53,767 nt of DNA from Actinomycetales bacterium (lineage in GTDB: Bacteria > Actinomycetota > Actinomycetes > Actinomycetales > Kineosporiaceae), in the NCBI GenBank assembly GCA_012719445.1, contig JAAYAH010000010.1, positions 1 through 53,767 on the forward strand. The letters run 5' to 3'. Every line of letters begins with the position of its first letter. Within the stretch, counting starts at the first letter, position 1. The position numbers were made by a program, and so were the translations under genes. The notes below the pieces were generated by a model, which did not search any database, had not been told where the DNA came from, and saw only the letters and a list, made by a program, of their open reading frames with translations. Below, in pieces: positions 7,918 through 15,690 of the stretch.

Positions 7918-9164
7918 CCGGCAGTCGCTCCGGCGGCCCCTCCGGCGGGGGCACGGCGCGGCACGGGCTGGTGATCGGCAAGTTCTACCCGCCGCACGCC
8001 GGCCACCACCACCTCATCGAGACGGCGGCCCAGCACTGCCGTCGGCTCAGCGTCGTGGTCATGGCGGCCAGCAGGGAGTTGGTGCCGCTGGATGACCGGG
8101 TCCGCTGGCTGCGCGCCGCCCACCGGGATCTCCCCGGGCTGGAGGTGGTCGGGGTGACCGACGACGTCCGCATCGACTACGAGGACCCCGAGGTGTGGAG
8201 CCGACACGTGGACCTGGTCGAGGCGGCCCTGGCGCGAATGGTCGTCACCGCCGTCCGCCCCGGCGAGGAGGGCCCGTCGACGGACGTGGACAGGGCGACC
8301 TCGGCGACGGTCGACCTGGTGGCCACCAGCGAGCCCTACGGTGCCGAGCTGGCCAGGAGGCTCGGCGCGGCGCACCTGCTCGTCGACCAGGCCAGGACCG
8401 CCCACCCGGTGTCGGGCACGGTGGTGCGGGCCGACCCCGTGGGCTGCTGGGAGTGGCTGCGCCACCCGGTCCGGGCGGGGCTCGCCCGGCGGGTCGCCGT
8501 GCTGGGGGCGGAGTCGACCGGGACGACGGCCGTCTCCCGGGCCCTGGCCGAGCGGCTGCGCGCCCGCAGCGGCGTGTGGTCCACGACGGGCTGGGTGCCG
8601 GAGTACGGGCGCGTCTACACCGAGGAGCGGGTGGCGGTGCAGCGCGCCCAGCACGCCCACGCGGGGCGGCCGGGCGTGCCCGTGGTGGAGGACCTCGTGT
8701 GGACCCCCGAGGACTTCACCGCCGTCGCCCGCCGCCAGCAGGACCTCGAGGACGCCGCGGCCGGGGCCGGGTCACCGGTCCTGGTCTGCGACACCGACGT
8801 CTTCACGACGTGCGTCTGGCACACCAGGTACGTAACGGCGGAGCGGGTCGGGACCGCCGCGGCGTCCGCCATCCCCTGGTCCGGGCTGCCCCTGCCACCC
8901 GGCCTGCGGCACCTGGCCGAGAGCCGACGAGCAGACCTCTACCTGCTCACCGAGCAGGACGGCGTCCCGTTCGTCCAGGACGGCCTGCGGGACGGCGAGC
9001 ACCTGCGGTCGTGGATGACGGAGGAGTTCCGCGCCCGGCTCACCGAGACCGGTCGACCGTGGGTCTCCCTCACCGGCACCCTCGGGGAGCGGGTCGAGCG
9101 GGCGCTCCGGGCCTGCGACGACCTGGTCTCCGCGGGGCGGACGTTCGCGGCTCCCCTGGGGTGA
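7914..9164 (+). CDS. nadR: NadR-like NMN adenylyltransferase / ribosylnicotinamide kinase
   Basis: 416 residues. The N-terminal nucleotidyltransferase domain has IGKFYPPHAGHHHLIE (the HxGH motif at about residues 28-31), which makes NAD from NMN and ATP. The C-terminal kinase domain starts with VLGAESTGTTAVS (about residues 196-208), a P-loop in which the usual Lys is Thr, and continues with EYGRVYTEE and VCDTDVFTTCVWH. No N-terminal DNA-binding domain is present, unlike enterobacterial NadR. It overlaps pnuC by four bases; with pnuC broken, the enzyme would depend on internally produced substrate or another importer. Confidence 0.9.
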   Translation: MTGSRSGGPSGGGTARHGLVIGKFYPPHAGHHHLIETAAQHCRRLSVVVMAASRELVPLDDRVRWLRAAHRDLPGLEVVGVTDDVRIDYEDPEVWSRHVDLVEAALARMVVTAVRPGEEGPSTDVDRATSATVDLVATSEPYGAELARRLGAAHLLVDQARTAHPVSGTVVRADPVGCWEWLRHPVRAGLARRVAVLGAESTGTTAVSRALAERLRARSGVWSTTGWVPEYGRVYTEERVAVQRAQHAHAGRPGVPVVEDLVWTPEDFTAVARRQQDLEDAAAGAGSPVLVCDTDVFTTCVWHTRYVTAERVGTAAASAIPWSGLPLPPGLRHLAESRRADLYLLTEQDGVPFVQDGLRDGEHLRSWMTEEFRARLTETGRPWVSLTGTLGERVERALRACDDLVSAGRTFAAPLG

Positions 9165-9362
9165 CCCGGGCCGTCACGACGGTGCACCTCCTGGCCGCCC
9201 GCGACCCGACCGGCGACAGCACCGCACCCAGCTCGCCGTCCGGAATCCGACGGAGTGGCGGGCCGTGAGGATCTCGGCACCCGCCACGGGACCTCGGGCC
9301 GTCCTCGGCCGACCCTCGGTGAGAAAGGATCGGGAGTCCGGTCCGACAGCGTGAGGGGACGG

Positions 9363-10742
9363 ATGTCGCCAGTGGGGTCCGCGACGGGTGCGCCATCGGT
9401 GGCCACGGGAGATCCTGAGCCGACGCTCCTGGAGGACTCCCCGCCGAGGGGCTCGTCGGGATTCGCGGTGGTCGACCTGGAGACCACCGGGCTGGCGGCC
9501 AACCACCACGACCGGGTGGTCGAGGTCGCCGTCGTCCTGCTGGCCACCGACGGAACGGTCATCGGGGAGTGGACGAGCCTCGTCGACCCGCGCCGCGACG
9601 TCGGCCCCACCTGCGTGCACGGGGTCAGGGCCAGGGACCTGGTGGATGCCCCGGAGTTCGCCGACATCGCGGTCGAGCTCGCCGGCCTGCTGGCCGGGCG
9701 GGTCCTCGTGGCACACAACCTCCCGTTCGAGGTGCGGTTCCTACGGGCCGAGTACGGCAGGCTCGGCTGCCCCGACGTCCCACTGGCTCCGGATCGCGGC
9801 GTGTGCACGATGCGACTGGGCACCCGGTACCTGCCCGGCGCCCCCCGCTCCCTCGCGGACTGCTGCGCCGCCGCCGGATGGACCCACGAGGACGCCCACC
9901 AGGCCCTGACCGACGCCCGCGCCGCCGCCCGGCTGCTCGGCTGCTACCTGGACCGGATCGACGGCACCGAGGACTGGCCGCTGCTGCCACGGGAGGCACT
10001 GTCGTGGTCCTGGCCGGAGGTGCCGGCACCGCCGTCAGCCCGCCCGGCGTTGACCCGCGAACGGCTCGTCGCGCAACGCCTCTCGGCGGCGCAGCGCCTG
10101 CTCGCCCGGCTGGCCCCGGCACTCCCCCGGGTGCCCGACCCGTCGGCGGCCGGCTCCTACCTCGGGGCACTGGACGACGCGCTCGCCGACCGGAAGATCG
10201 ACGCCGCCGAGGCGGATGCTCTCGTCGCCCTGGCCACCGGCCTCGGCCTGGATCGGGGCGCCGTGGAGACGTTGCACCGTTCCTACCTGGTCAGCCTGGC
10301 CATGGCCGCCGGGGAGGACGGCGTCCTGACGGACCACGGACGGGCGGACCTGGACGATGTGGCCGTGCTGCTGGGGCTGCCCGGCGCCGCCGTCCAGGAG
10401 GCACTGCGGGACCGGCGGGATCTGCCGGGCCGGCGGGATCCGTGGGACGGGCGGGGGTTCGGCTGCGGGACCGCGGAGGTCCTCGGCAGCCTGCGCCTCC
10501 GGTCGGGAGACAGGATCTGCTTCACCGGGGAGATGAGCCTCAGCCGCGAGGAGCTCACGGCACGCGCCGTCCGGGCGGGGCTACGGGTGACCAGTGCCGT
10601 GTCCCGGATGACGACCATGCTCGTGTGTGCGGACGCCGACTCCCTGTCCGGCAAGGCGAGGAGGGCCCGCGAACTCGGCATCCGCATGGTCTCGGAACCG
10701 AAGTTCCACCAGCTCCTGACGACGATGGCCACCGGGTCCTGA
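9363..10742 (+). CDS. DEDDh 3'-5' exonuclease with C-terminal BRCT domain
   Basis: 459 residues. The DnaQ-like domain has motif I FAVVDLETTG (Asp38, Glu40), motif II VAHNLPFEVRFL, and motif III HQALTDARAAARLL. In motif II the usual FD is FE, so one metal-ligand Asp is replaced by Glu. A middle helical region (about residues 210-340) is followed by a BRCT domain, RLRSGDRICFTGEMSL to VSEPKFHQLL. The layout resembles epsilon-like proofreading/repair exonucleases of actinomycetes. The ATG at 9363 with GAGGGGAC upstream is preferred over an earlier in-frame ATG because the intervening part is not family-like. About 200 bases upstream are empty. Confidence 0.87.
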   Translation: MSPVGSATGAPSVATGDPEPTLLEDSPPRGSSGFAVVDLETTGLAANHHDRVVEVAVVLLATDGTVIGEWTSLVDPRRDVGPTCVHGVRARDLVDAPEFADIAVELAGLLAGRVLVAHNLPFEVRFLRAEYGRLGCPDVPLAPDRGVCTMRLGTRYLPGAPRSLADCCAAAGWTHEDAHQALTDARAAARLLGCYLDRIDGTEDWPLLPREALSWSWPEVPAPPSARPALTRERLVAQRLSAAQRLLARLAPALPRVPDPSAAGSYLGALDDALADRKIDAAEADALVALATGLGLDRGAVETLHRSYLVSLAMAAGEDGVLTDHGRADLDDVAVLLGLPGAAVQEALRDRRDLPGRRDPWDGRGFGCGTAEVLGSLRLRSGDRICFTGEMSLSREELTARAVRAGLRVTSAVSRMTTMLVCADADSLSGKARRARELGIRMVSEPKFHQLLTTMATGS

Positions 10743-10857
10743 GCCGCCGACCGACGGTCGTGGTGTCCCGGGCCATCAGCTCAGGTCCCCTGGAGCCGGT
10801 CGTCCCTCCCGACCTCAATGCCGTGGTCGACCGGACATGGCGTTCCCCGAGCTGTCC

Positions 10858-10880
10858 CACGAGGGAGCAAACCCTTCGTG
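10858..10880. terminator. Hairpin between convergent exonuclease and yajQ genes
   Basis: CACGAGGG and CCCTTCGTG pair with one bulged base around AGCAAA, in the 158-base gap between two convergent genes. A bidirectional terminator is plausible but the stem is modest. Confidence 0.4.
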
Positions 10881-10900
10881 ACCTGGGAAGACGCTCCGGG

Positions 10901-11395
10901 TCAGCGGTAGTTGACGAACTGCAGCGCGATGTCCAGATCGGCGTCCTTGAGCAGAGCGATGACCGCCTGGAGGTCGTTGCGGCTCTTGCTCGACACCCGG
11001 AGCTCGTCGCCGGTGACCTGGGTCTTGACGCCCTTCGGCCCCTGCTCCCGGACGATCTTGCCGATCTTCTTGGCGTTCTCCTGGCTCAAGCCCTCCTTGA
11101 TACCGGCCTCGATCCGGTACTCCTTGCCGGAGGGCTTCGGCTCCCCGGCGTCGACGGCCTTGAGAGAGACGCCGCGACGGATCAGCTTCGTCTGGAACAC
11201 GTCGTAGACGGCCTTGACCCGGTCCTCGCTGTTCGCCCTCATGACGATGGTCTCGGTACCGCTCCAGGCGATCGCCGCTCCGGTGCCCTTGAAGTCGTAG
11301 CGCTGGGCTATCTCCTTCGCGGCCTGGTTGAGAGCGTTGTCGACCTCCTGCCGGTCCACCTTGCTCACGACATCGAACGACGACTCGCCAGCCAC
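10901..11395 (-). CDS. yajQ: YajQ family (DUF520) nucleotide-binding protein
   Basis: 164 residues with [49 protein letters not shown] and [19 protein letters not shown]. The family consists of two ferredoxin-like domains and binds nucleotides and nucleic acid; in Xanthomonas and Pseudomonas it binds cyclic di-GMP. The usual length is about 160-165. An ATG start with GAGAGGGG upstream. It is divergent from tRNA-Tyr. Confidence 0.95.
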   Translation of the reverse strand: MAGESSFDVVSKVDRQEVDNALNQAAKEIAQRYDFKGTGAAIAWSGTETIVMRANSEDRVKAVYDVFQTKLIRRGVSLKAVDAGEPKPSGKEYRIEAGIKEGLSQENAKKIGKIVREQGPKGVKTQVTGDELRVSSKSRNDLQAVIALLKDADLDIALQFVNYR

Positions 11396-11485
11396 GCTGC
11401 AACCCCTCTCACAATGCCTGTGCGTCCGTACCCCTGGGGCTTGCTATCCTTCCATCCGCCACCGGGGCTCGACGCCCGCGGGGTT

Positions 11486-11570
11486 GGCGGGTTGCCCGAG
11501 CGGCCAAAGGGAGCGGTCTGTAAAACCGTCGGCACAGCCTACGATGGTTCGAATCCATCACCCGCCACCA
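11486..11570 (+). tRNA. tRNA-Tyr (GTA) with encoded CCA
   Basis: An 85-base class II tRNA: acceptor GGCGGGT pairing with ACCCGCC, anticodon loop CTGTAAA (GTA), long variable arm around TCGGCACAGCCTACGA, T-arm ATGGTTCGAATCCAT, then A and encoded CCA. It stands alone on the plus strand and borders the accessory stretch that follows. Confidence 0.95.
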
Positions 11571-11579
11571 GTACCACGG

Positions 11580-11617
11580 AGGGCCCCTGACCTGCGGAGA
11601 CGCAGGGGAGGGGCCTT
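11580..11617 (+). terminator. Terminator after tRNA-Tyr
   Basis: Stem AGGGCCCCT / AGGGGCCTT interrupted by a small internal loop, then CCTGCG / CGCAGG around GAGA, starting 10 bases after the tRNA. The following CTTCGC is not a U-tract, but the stem is strong. Confidence 0.7.
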
Positions 11618-11644
11618 CGCATGTGAGGCCCTTGGTGACCGCTG

Positions 11645-11938
11645 TTGACCGTGTTGGCCCACCCCCGCCGGGCCCGCTGGCACCTGCACTTCACCCCGAC
11701 CTCAAGTTCCTGGCTGAACCTGGTCGAACGGTGGTTCAAGAACCTCACCGACCGGCGACTACGCCGTGGGGTCTTCACCAGCGTCCCTGACCTCATCGAG
11801 GCCATCATGACCTGGGTCGAGCACGGCAACACCGACCCGAAGCCCCTCGCCTGGCACGCCGGAGCCGAGGCCATCATCACCAAGGTCCGCCGAGGCCGAA
11901 CCACCCTTGCACAAGTCAAATCAAATACACACCACTAG
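11645..11938 (+). mobile_element. IS630-type transposase, C-terminal fragment
   Basis: About 97 residues corresponding to the end of an IS630-family DDE transposase: WHLHFTPTSSSWLNLVERWF, holding the final catalytic Glu, then RRGVFTSVPDLIEAIMTWV and NTDPKPLAWHAG. The region with the first two catalytic Asp residues is absent and no frame for it was found upstream; homology starts abruptly at about 11646, some 75 bases after tRNA-Tyr. It is a dead remnant. No terminal repeats could be assigned. Confidence 0.85.
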
Positions 11939-11982
11939 GGTGAGGCCAAGTCGGACGATTCGCTCGCTGGGAAGAGGGCTGC

Positions 11983-12342
11983 ATGGACCCCGTCGGCTTG
12001 GTCATCCTCGCTGTGCTGGTGACCTTCTTCGGCGGGCTGGGTCTCGCTGCCTTGGTGTGGGGGTGGATGCTTCCGTGGCTGAGAGAGCATCAGTCTCCGC
12101 GCACGACTGGCCTGATCTACCTGGGTGTGGCGGCTTTCGTGGTGATGAGCGGGCTGTCGGACGATGCGGATCTTCCGAAGTGGCTGGCCGACGGCTTGTC
12201 GAACTGGGCGATCGCTCCGCTTCTGTTGTCGGCAGTGGCAGCAGGTGGCCTGGCTTGGCGGGACAAACGCAGCGCCGATCGTGGCTCATCGTGCGACGGG
12301 CATGAGGCCGCCGGGCCTGGTCCGGCGGGTCGTCTGCCGTAG
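11983..12342 (+). CDS. Small membrane protein of unknown function
   Basis: 119 residues with three predicted helices: about residues 4-28 (LVILAVLVTFFGGLGLAALV), 42-58 (TGLIYLGVAAFVVMSGL) and 73-92 (NWAIAPLLLSAVAAGGLAW), then a polar tail. The ATG has AGAGGG a few bases upstream. Third-position GC is lower than in the surrounding genes, in keeping with foreign origin of this stretch. No family recognised. Confidence 0.6.
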   Translation: MDPVGLVILAVLVTFFGGLGLAALVWGWMLPWLREHQSPRTTGLIYLGVAAFVVMSGLSDDADLPKWLADGLSNWAIAPLLLSAVAAGGLAWRDKRSADRGSSCDGHEAAGPGPAGRLP

Positions 12343-12454
12343 GTGAGCCGCACTCCCGTCGGGCCGTAGGCCCCGGCGGTTGGGCCGCGTCAGCGGCGTC
12401 TTGATCTCAGAGAGGTCAATTCGGCAAGTTCCCGTCGGTGAACTGCCTTCGCTG

Positions 12455-13147
12455 TCAGACGGTGACGCTGGTGATGGCCCGTGCGATCTCGTGCATGTCG
12501 GTGACGACAGCGTCGGCGTCGGCGAGGGTGACCGGCTTGTGGGGCCGGTTGGCGTAGCCGATGACGCGGGTTCCTGCTGCGCGGGTGGCCTGGATGTCGG
12601 TGACGGCGTCGCCGATGAGCACGCACCGGTCGGGGGCCTGGTCGAGGCGCTGCACGGCGGTGGCGAGCAGGTGAGGGTGGGGCTTCATCAACCGCGGATC
12701 GTCCGGGTCACGACCCACGACATCGGCGACGTGGCCGGTGAGGTGGCGGGTGTCGAGGTAGCTCCGGATCGCGTCGGCGGTGTTGTTGCTGACGACGACC
12801 GGCCGCCCGGCGGCCTGGCAGGCGTGGAGGACCTCGACCGCCCCGGGTGTCGGCGCGGCGGTGTCGATCGCCTGGATCTCCGCGTCGTGGAGAGCCTGCT
12901 CCACGGCGTGGGCGGCCTCGGGAGAGACCTCGCCTGCGTGGCGGAGGACGGCCATCGGGTCGCGGGTGGTCAGGACCTCGCCGTCGAGCGGGGCGTGAGC
13001 AGCCGGGACGGCGCGGAGGTCATCGGCGATGTGGTGGGCGGGAGATCCGGCGAAGACCGAGCACACGGGGCCGTCGAAGTCCGGCAGCACCGCGTGGGTG
13101 CTGCCGACGACGCGGGCCGGGGCGGCCGGGTTCTGGGGGCTGGTCAC
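12455..13147 (-). CDS. HAD family hydrolase
   Basis: 230 residues. Motif I is LPDFDGPVCSVF (Asp23, Asp25), motif II VVVSNNT, motif III MKPHPHLL (Lys) and motif IV CVLIGDAVTDIQAT. This is the phosphoglycolate phosphatase-like subfamily with a helical cap between motifs I and II; the physiological phosphate ester is unknown. The GTG start overlaps the stop of a short upstream remnant (GTGA), so it was formerly the second gene of an operon. Such a hydrolase is often found in mobile or regulatory cassettes of streptomycetes; that last point is from memory. Confidence 0.83.
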   Translation of the reverse strand: MTSPQNPAAPARVVGSTHAVLPDFDGPVCSVFAGSPAHHIADDLRAVPAAHAPLDGEVLTTRDPMAVLRHAGEVSPEAAHAVEQALHDAEIQAIDTAAPTPGAVEVLHACQAAGRPVVVSNNTADAIRSYLDTRHLTGHVADVVGRDPDDPRLMKPHPHLLATAVQRLDQAPDRCVLIGDAVTDIQATRAAGTRVIGYANRPHKPVTLADADAVVTDMHEIARAITSVTV

Positions 13148-13248
13148 AGTGAGCGGTCCCGGGCGATGGAGGACTGCATCGCGTCGAACCAGGCCCGGTA
13201 CTGGTCCACGTGCGCAGCACCCACGACGCGATCAGGAGGCGGGAGACG
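13144..13248 (-). pseudogene. C-terminal remnant of a gene upstream of the HAD hydrolase
   Basis: The minus frame reads VVGAAHVDQYRAWFDAMQSS to a TGA that overlaps the hydrolase start by GTGA. It has no start, and an in-frame TGA precedes it at about 13249. The HVDQYRAWFDAM type of ending recalls C-termini of actinomycete regulatory proteins, but the fragment is too short to name. It overlaps the end of the lipoprotein gene, so the break probably lies near 13230. Confidence 0.5.
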
Positions 13249-13669
13249 TCACCGTGACGGAGGCGATGGCCACAGCATCTTCCTCGTTCCGACACGGGGA
13301 CGGGATCTCATACCCTGATCCCATCGGATCGCTGATATCCCCTCCACCCCCCGAGAAGGTGTCCCCGACGCGAATCGTGACGTCACCGACGTCGATGGAC
13401 TGACCGTCCGAGTGCAGTCTTGACCCCTCGGGCCAGATAATCACCTGTTGTATCCCGGCAGACTGCATGGCGAGGCAACCGCCCTGGCCGCGAACGAGTT
13501 CTCCCCCGATGCCCGCGTCCATACCGCCGTCGGTCCTCCGCTCGACCAGGGCAGTCGTCCCTCCGTGTTCCTGGGTCTCGATTCCTTCATCCCCTGAGCA
13601 CCCGCCCAGCAGCGGCGCAACCACCAACCCCAGGAGGAGAACCTGCGGGCCGCGTCTCGGAATGCGCAT
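13232..13669 (-). CDS. Putative lipoprotein of unknown function
   Basis: About 145 residues. A basic start (MRIPRRGPQ), a hydrophobic stretch and the lipobox LLGGC give a lipoprotein signal. The mature part has GGCLAMQSAGIQQVIIWPEG, SIDVGDVTIRVGDTFSGGGG and a lone C-terminal Cys. A Cys in GGCLAM, IIWPEG and a VGD-plus-GGG element make a beta-rich pattern seen in small secreted actinomycete proteins of unknown role. The ATG at 13669 is chosen because GAGG lies six bases upstream. Confidence 0.6.
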   Translation of the reverse strand: MRIPRRGPQVLLLGLVVAPLLGGCSGDEGIETQEHGGTTALVERRTDGGMDAGIGGELVRGQGGCLAMQSAGIQQVIIWPEGSRLHSDGQSIDVGDVTIRVGDTFSGGGGDISDPMGSGYEIPSPCRNEEDAVAIASVTVTSPAS

Positions 13670-13797
13670 CATCCACCTCACACGAGCGTGACGCTGGACC
13701 CGGCGGAGTCGCCGTGGACCGCATGGGCGAACGTGTCCCTCAGTCCTGGAGGACCGCGGAGCAGCCGCCCGGCGGACCGTACCACTCGTGATCGCCG

Positions 13798-13830
13798 CTG
13801 GACTCGACGAGCGCCCCTCGTCGAGTCCAG
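13798..13830 (-). terminator. Strong hairpin after the paralogous membrane protein pair
   Basis: A perfect 14-bp stem, CTGGACTCGACGAG with CTCGTCGAGTCCAG, around a CGCCC loop. It lies about 60 bases past the stop of the second DUF6463-like gene and ends that transcript. No U-tract. Confidence 0.78.
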
Positions 13831-13888
13831 CACCTTCCGGCCTTCACCGGTCATGCCATGGGGCGGGCGGTCCCGATGATCCGGTGCC

Positions 13889-14302
13889 CTACCCGTGCGC
13901 CTTCGAGCGAATCCCCCCACCGCTGCCGAGTGACTCCGGGGTTCCTGCTCCCCCGGTGCGCGCCACGACGATGCCGTACCCGGCGAGCACCAGACCGAGC
14001 CAGAACCCGGAGGCGGGGACCGCGAGGGCCCCGAGCAGGAAGCACACGAGCGAGACCCAGCCCATCGACTCCGGGACGGTCCCGAGCCGTCGCTGCGCCC
14101 ACCGGGTCACCACTCCGACGATGATGAAGGGAACGCCGAGGTAGAGCAACCAGAAGAACGCCTGGCGTTCGGCGTCGGTCTCGCCGGCATTCACGTACCC
14201 GTCGCCGAGCAGGTCACGGAACTCACTCCACCCCATCACCATGATCAGCAGGAGATGGAGGACCCCCAGGCCGATCCACAGTTCACCGATGCGTCGTCTC
14301 AT
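13889..14302 (-). CDS. DUF6463-like membrane protein, second copy
   Basis: About 137 residues with four predicted helices: IGELWIGLGVLHLLLIMVMG, FFWLLYLGVPFIIVGVV, WVSLVCFLLGALAVPAS and FWLGLVLAGYGIVVA. The pattern MRRRIGELW, VTRWAQRR, LGTVPESMGW is shared with the gene just upstream, showing a tandem duplication. The ATG at 14302 is used by analogy with the paralogue; a GTG four codons earlier is possible. Its start lies inside the end of the upstream copy. The function of the family is unknown. Confidence 0.78.
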   Translation of the reverse strand: MRRRIGELWIGLGVLHLLLIMVMGWSEFRDLLGDGYVNAGETDAERQAFFWLLYLGVPFIIVGVVTRWAQRRLGTVPESMGWVSLVCFLLGALAVPASGFWLGLVLAGYGIVVARTGGAGTPESLGSGGGIRSKAHG

Positions 14303-14723
14303 GACGCGGTTCACCCCTCTCGTAGCTCACGAATCCGTCGCTCGGGTCCCCGGGGAGCTGCGGACCTCTCCCCTGGTGCCTGGACACCGCGATGGTGCCG
14401 ATCCCGAGCGCGATGCCCAGCCAGGCTCCCGACAGCGGTGCCACCAGCGCCCCGATTCCGAAGGCGACCACGGTGATCCAGCCCATCGACTCCGGGAGCG
14501 TCCCGGTACGCCGCTGAGCCCACCTGGTCACGACCCCGGTGGTCAGGATCGGCACGCCCATGAAGAACCACCCGAAGAAGGCGTCCCGCTCGACATCGCC
14601 GTGGATGCAGTTGATCGGGCCGTCCGCGAACACGTCCTGGACGGTGCTCCATCCGCCGATGGTGACGCCGACGAAGTGGATGACGGCGAACGCGATCCAC
14701 AGCTCACCGATGCGACGTCTCAT
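14283..14723 (-). CDS. DUF6463-like membrane protein, first copy
   Basis: 146 residues with the same architecture: MRRRIGELWIAFAVIHFVG, FFGWFFMGVPILTTGVVTRWAQRR, GTLPESMGWITVVAFGIGALVAPLSG and an IALGIGTIAVSRH end. The periplasmic segment contains INCIHGDVER, where the paralogue has VNAGETDAER; both keep acidic residues. The stop falls about 20 bases inside the next gene, so translation is likely coupled. Confidence 0.78.
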   Translation of the reverse strand: MRRRIGELWIAFAVIHFVGVTIGGWSTVQDVFADGPINCIHGDVERDAFFGWFFMGVPILTTGVVTRWAQRRTGTLPESMGWITVVAFGIGALVAPLSGAWLGIALGIGTIAVSRHQGRGPQLPGDPSDGFVSYERGEPRHETTHR

Positions 14724-15039
14724 GGTTGTTCCTCACCCGTTCCGTGGTGGCTCCCGCAGTCCTGTGGTGTGAGCGCGGCGTACCGGCGCCACCGCTCCGG
14801 CCCCGCACCCGCAGCCTCGTCGACCGGGACCGGGACGAGCATCGGAGCGTGGTCGGGGAGCGCTCCTCCCCCGGGTGGAGTCGTCCGGCCGGTGCCCCGG
14901 AGGACCCGGTCATGCGCAGCCGACCCCGGGGACTCGGTCATGCGCAGCCAGCCCCGGGGGGACTCCGTCACGCACGGCCGGCGCTCCGGGGGACTCCGTC
15001 ACGCGCACCGGTCCCCTCCGGGACGGGAGCGAGGACCGC
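14724..15039. other. Gap of about 315 bases containing a degenerate tandem repeat
   Basis: No supported gene. The right half is a four-copy repeat listed separately; the left half has no recognisable feature. Confidence 0.55.
14903..15020. repeat. Degenerate tandem repeat, about 30 bases x 4
   Basis: Units start at about 14903, 14931, 14961 and 14992 (periods 28, 30, 31). Each begins GACYCSGTCAYGC and ends in a CCCCGGGG- or CTCCGGGG-like tract. On the minus strand the core reads GCGTGACGGAGTCCCC or GCATGACCGAGTCCCC. It lies just past the response regulator stop. It is not an array with spacers. Confidence 0.75.
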
Positions 15040-15690
15040 CTATCGCGGGTGGACGAGCCCGTGGTCGTACGCGAAGATCACGATCTGGACCCGGTCCCGC
15101 AGGCCGAGCTTGGCGAGGATGTGACCGACGTGGGTCTTGACCGTCGCCTCCGACAGGTGCAGCCGACGGGTGATCTCGGGATTCGTGTAGCCGGCGGCGA
15201 TCTCCAGCAGCACCGTGCGCTCACGGTCGGTGAGGCAGGAGACGGCCTCCTCGTCGACGTCCAGCTCCCTCGCGTGCACGAGGTGGTCGAGCATCCGGCG
15301 GGTGGTCGACGGGGCGATCACCGCGTCACCGGCGTGCACGGTACGGATGGCGGTGAGCACCTCGGCGGACGTCGCGTCCTTGAGCAGGAAGCCGCTCGCC
15401 CCGGCCCGCAGCGCCGCGTAGGCGTACTCGTCGAGGTCGAAGGTGGTCAGCGCGATCACCCGGGGTGCGTCCGGGCGGGCGACGATGCGGCGGGTGGCCT
15501 CGACCCCGTCCAGCCGGGGCATCCGGATGTCCATGAGGACGACGTCGGTCGGGATGCGGGTGACCACGGCCACGGCCTGCTCGCCGTCCGGCGCCTCCGC
15601 GACGACCTTCATGTCGTCGCTCGCCTCGATGACCATGCGCAGGCCGATCCGGACCAGTTCCTGGTCGTCGACGAGAGCGACCCTGATCAT
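15040..15690 (-). CDS. NarL/LuxR-type response regulator
   Basis: 216 residues. The receiver domain runs from MIRVALVDDQELVRIGL with Asp8/Asp9, the phosphorylated Asp54 in VVLMDIRMPRLDG, and Lys in GFLLKDATSAE. A LuxR-type helix-turn-helix follows: LTDRERTVLLEIAAGYTN to LSEATVKTHVGHILAKLGLRDR. The start ATG overlaps the kinase stop (ATGA), so it is the second gene of the pair and is activated by that kinase. Targets are unknown; the neighbouring esterase and DUF6463 genes are candidates. Confidence 0.93.
   Translation of the reverse strand: MIRVALVDDQELVRIGLRMVIEASDDMKVVAEAPDGEQAVAVVTRIPTDVVLMDIRMPRLDGVEATRRIVARPDAPRVIALTTFDLDEYAYAALRAGASGFLLKDATSAEVLTAIRTVHAGDAVIAPSTTRRMLDHLVHARELDVDEEAVSCLTDRERTVLLEIAAGYTNPEITRRLHLSEATVKTHVGHILAKLGLRDRVQIVIFAYDHGLVHPR

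Noticed and set aside
9569-11590. 673-codon plus-strand frame over the exonuclease and yajQ
   Set aside because: Arg/Pro-rich shadow; it contradicts two well recognised genes.
12455-13681. Toxin-antitoxin system in the accessory stretch
   Set aside because: The hydrolase, remnant and lipoprotein do not match toxin or antitoxin families I can recognise.
14903-15020. Possible CRISPR array
   Set aside because: Only four imperfect units directly joined, with no unique spacers and no cas genes.
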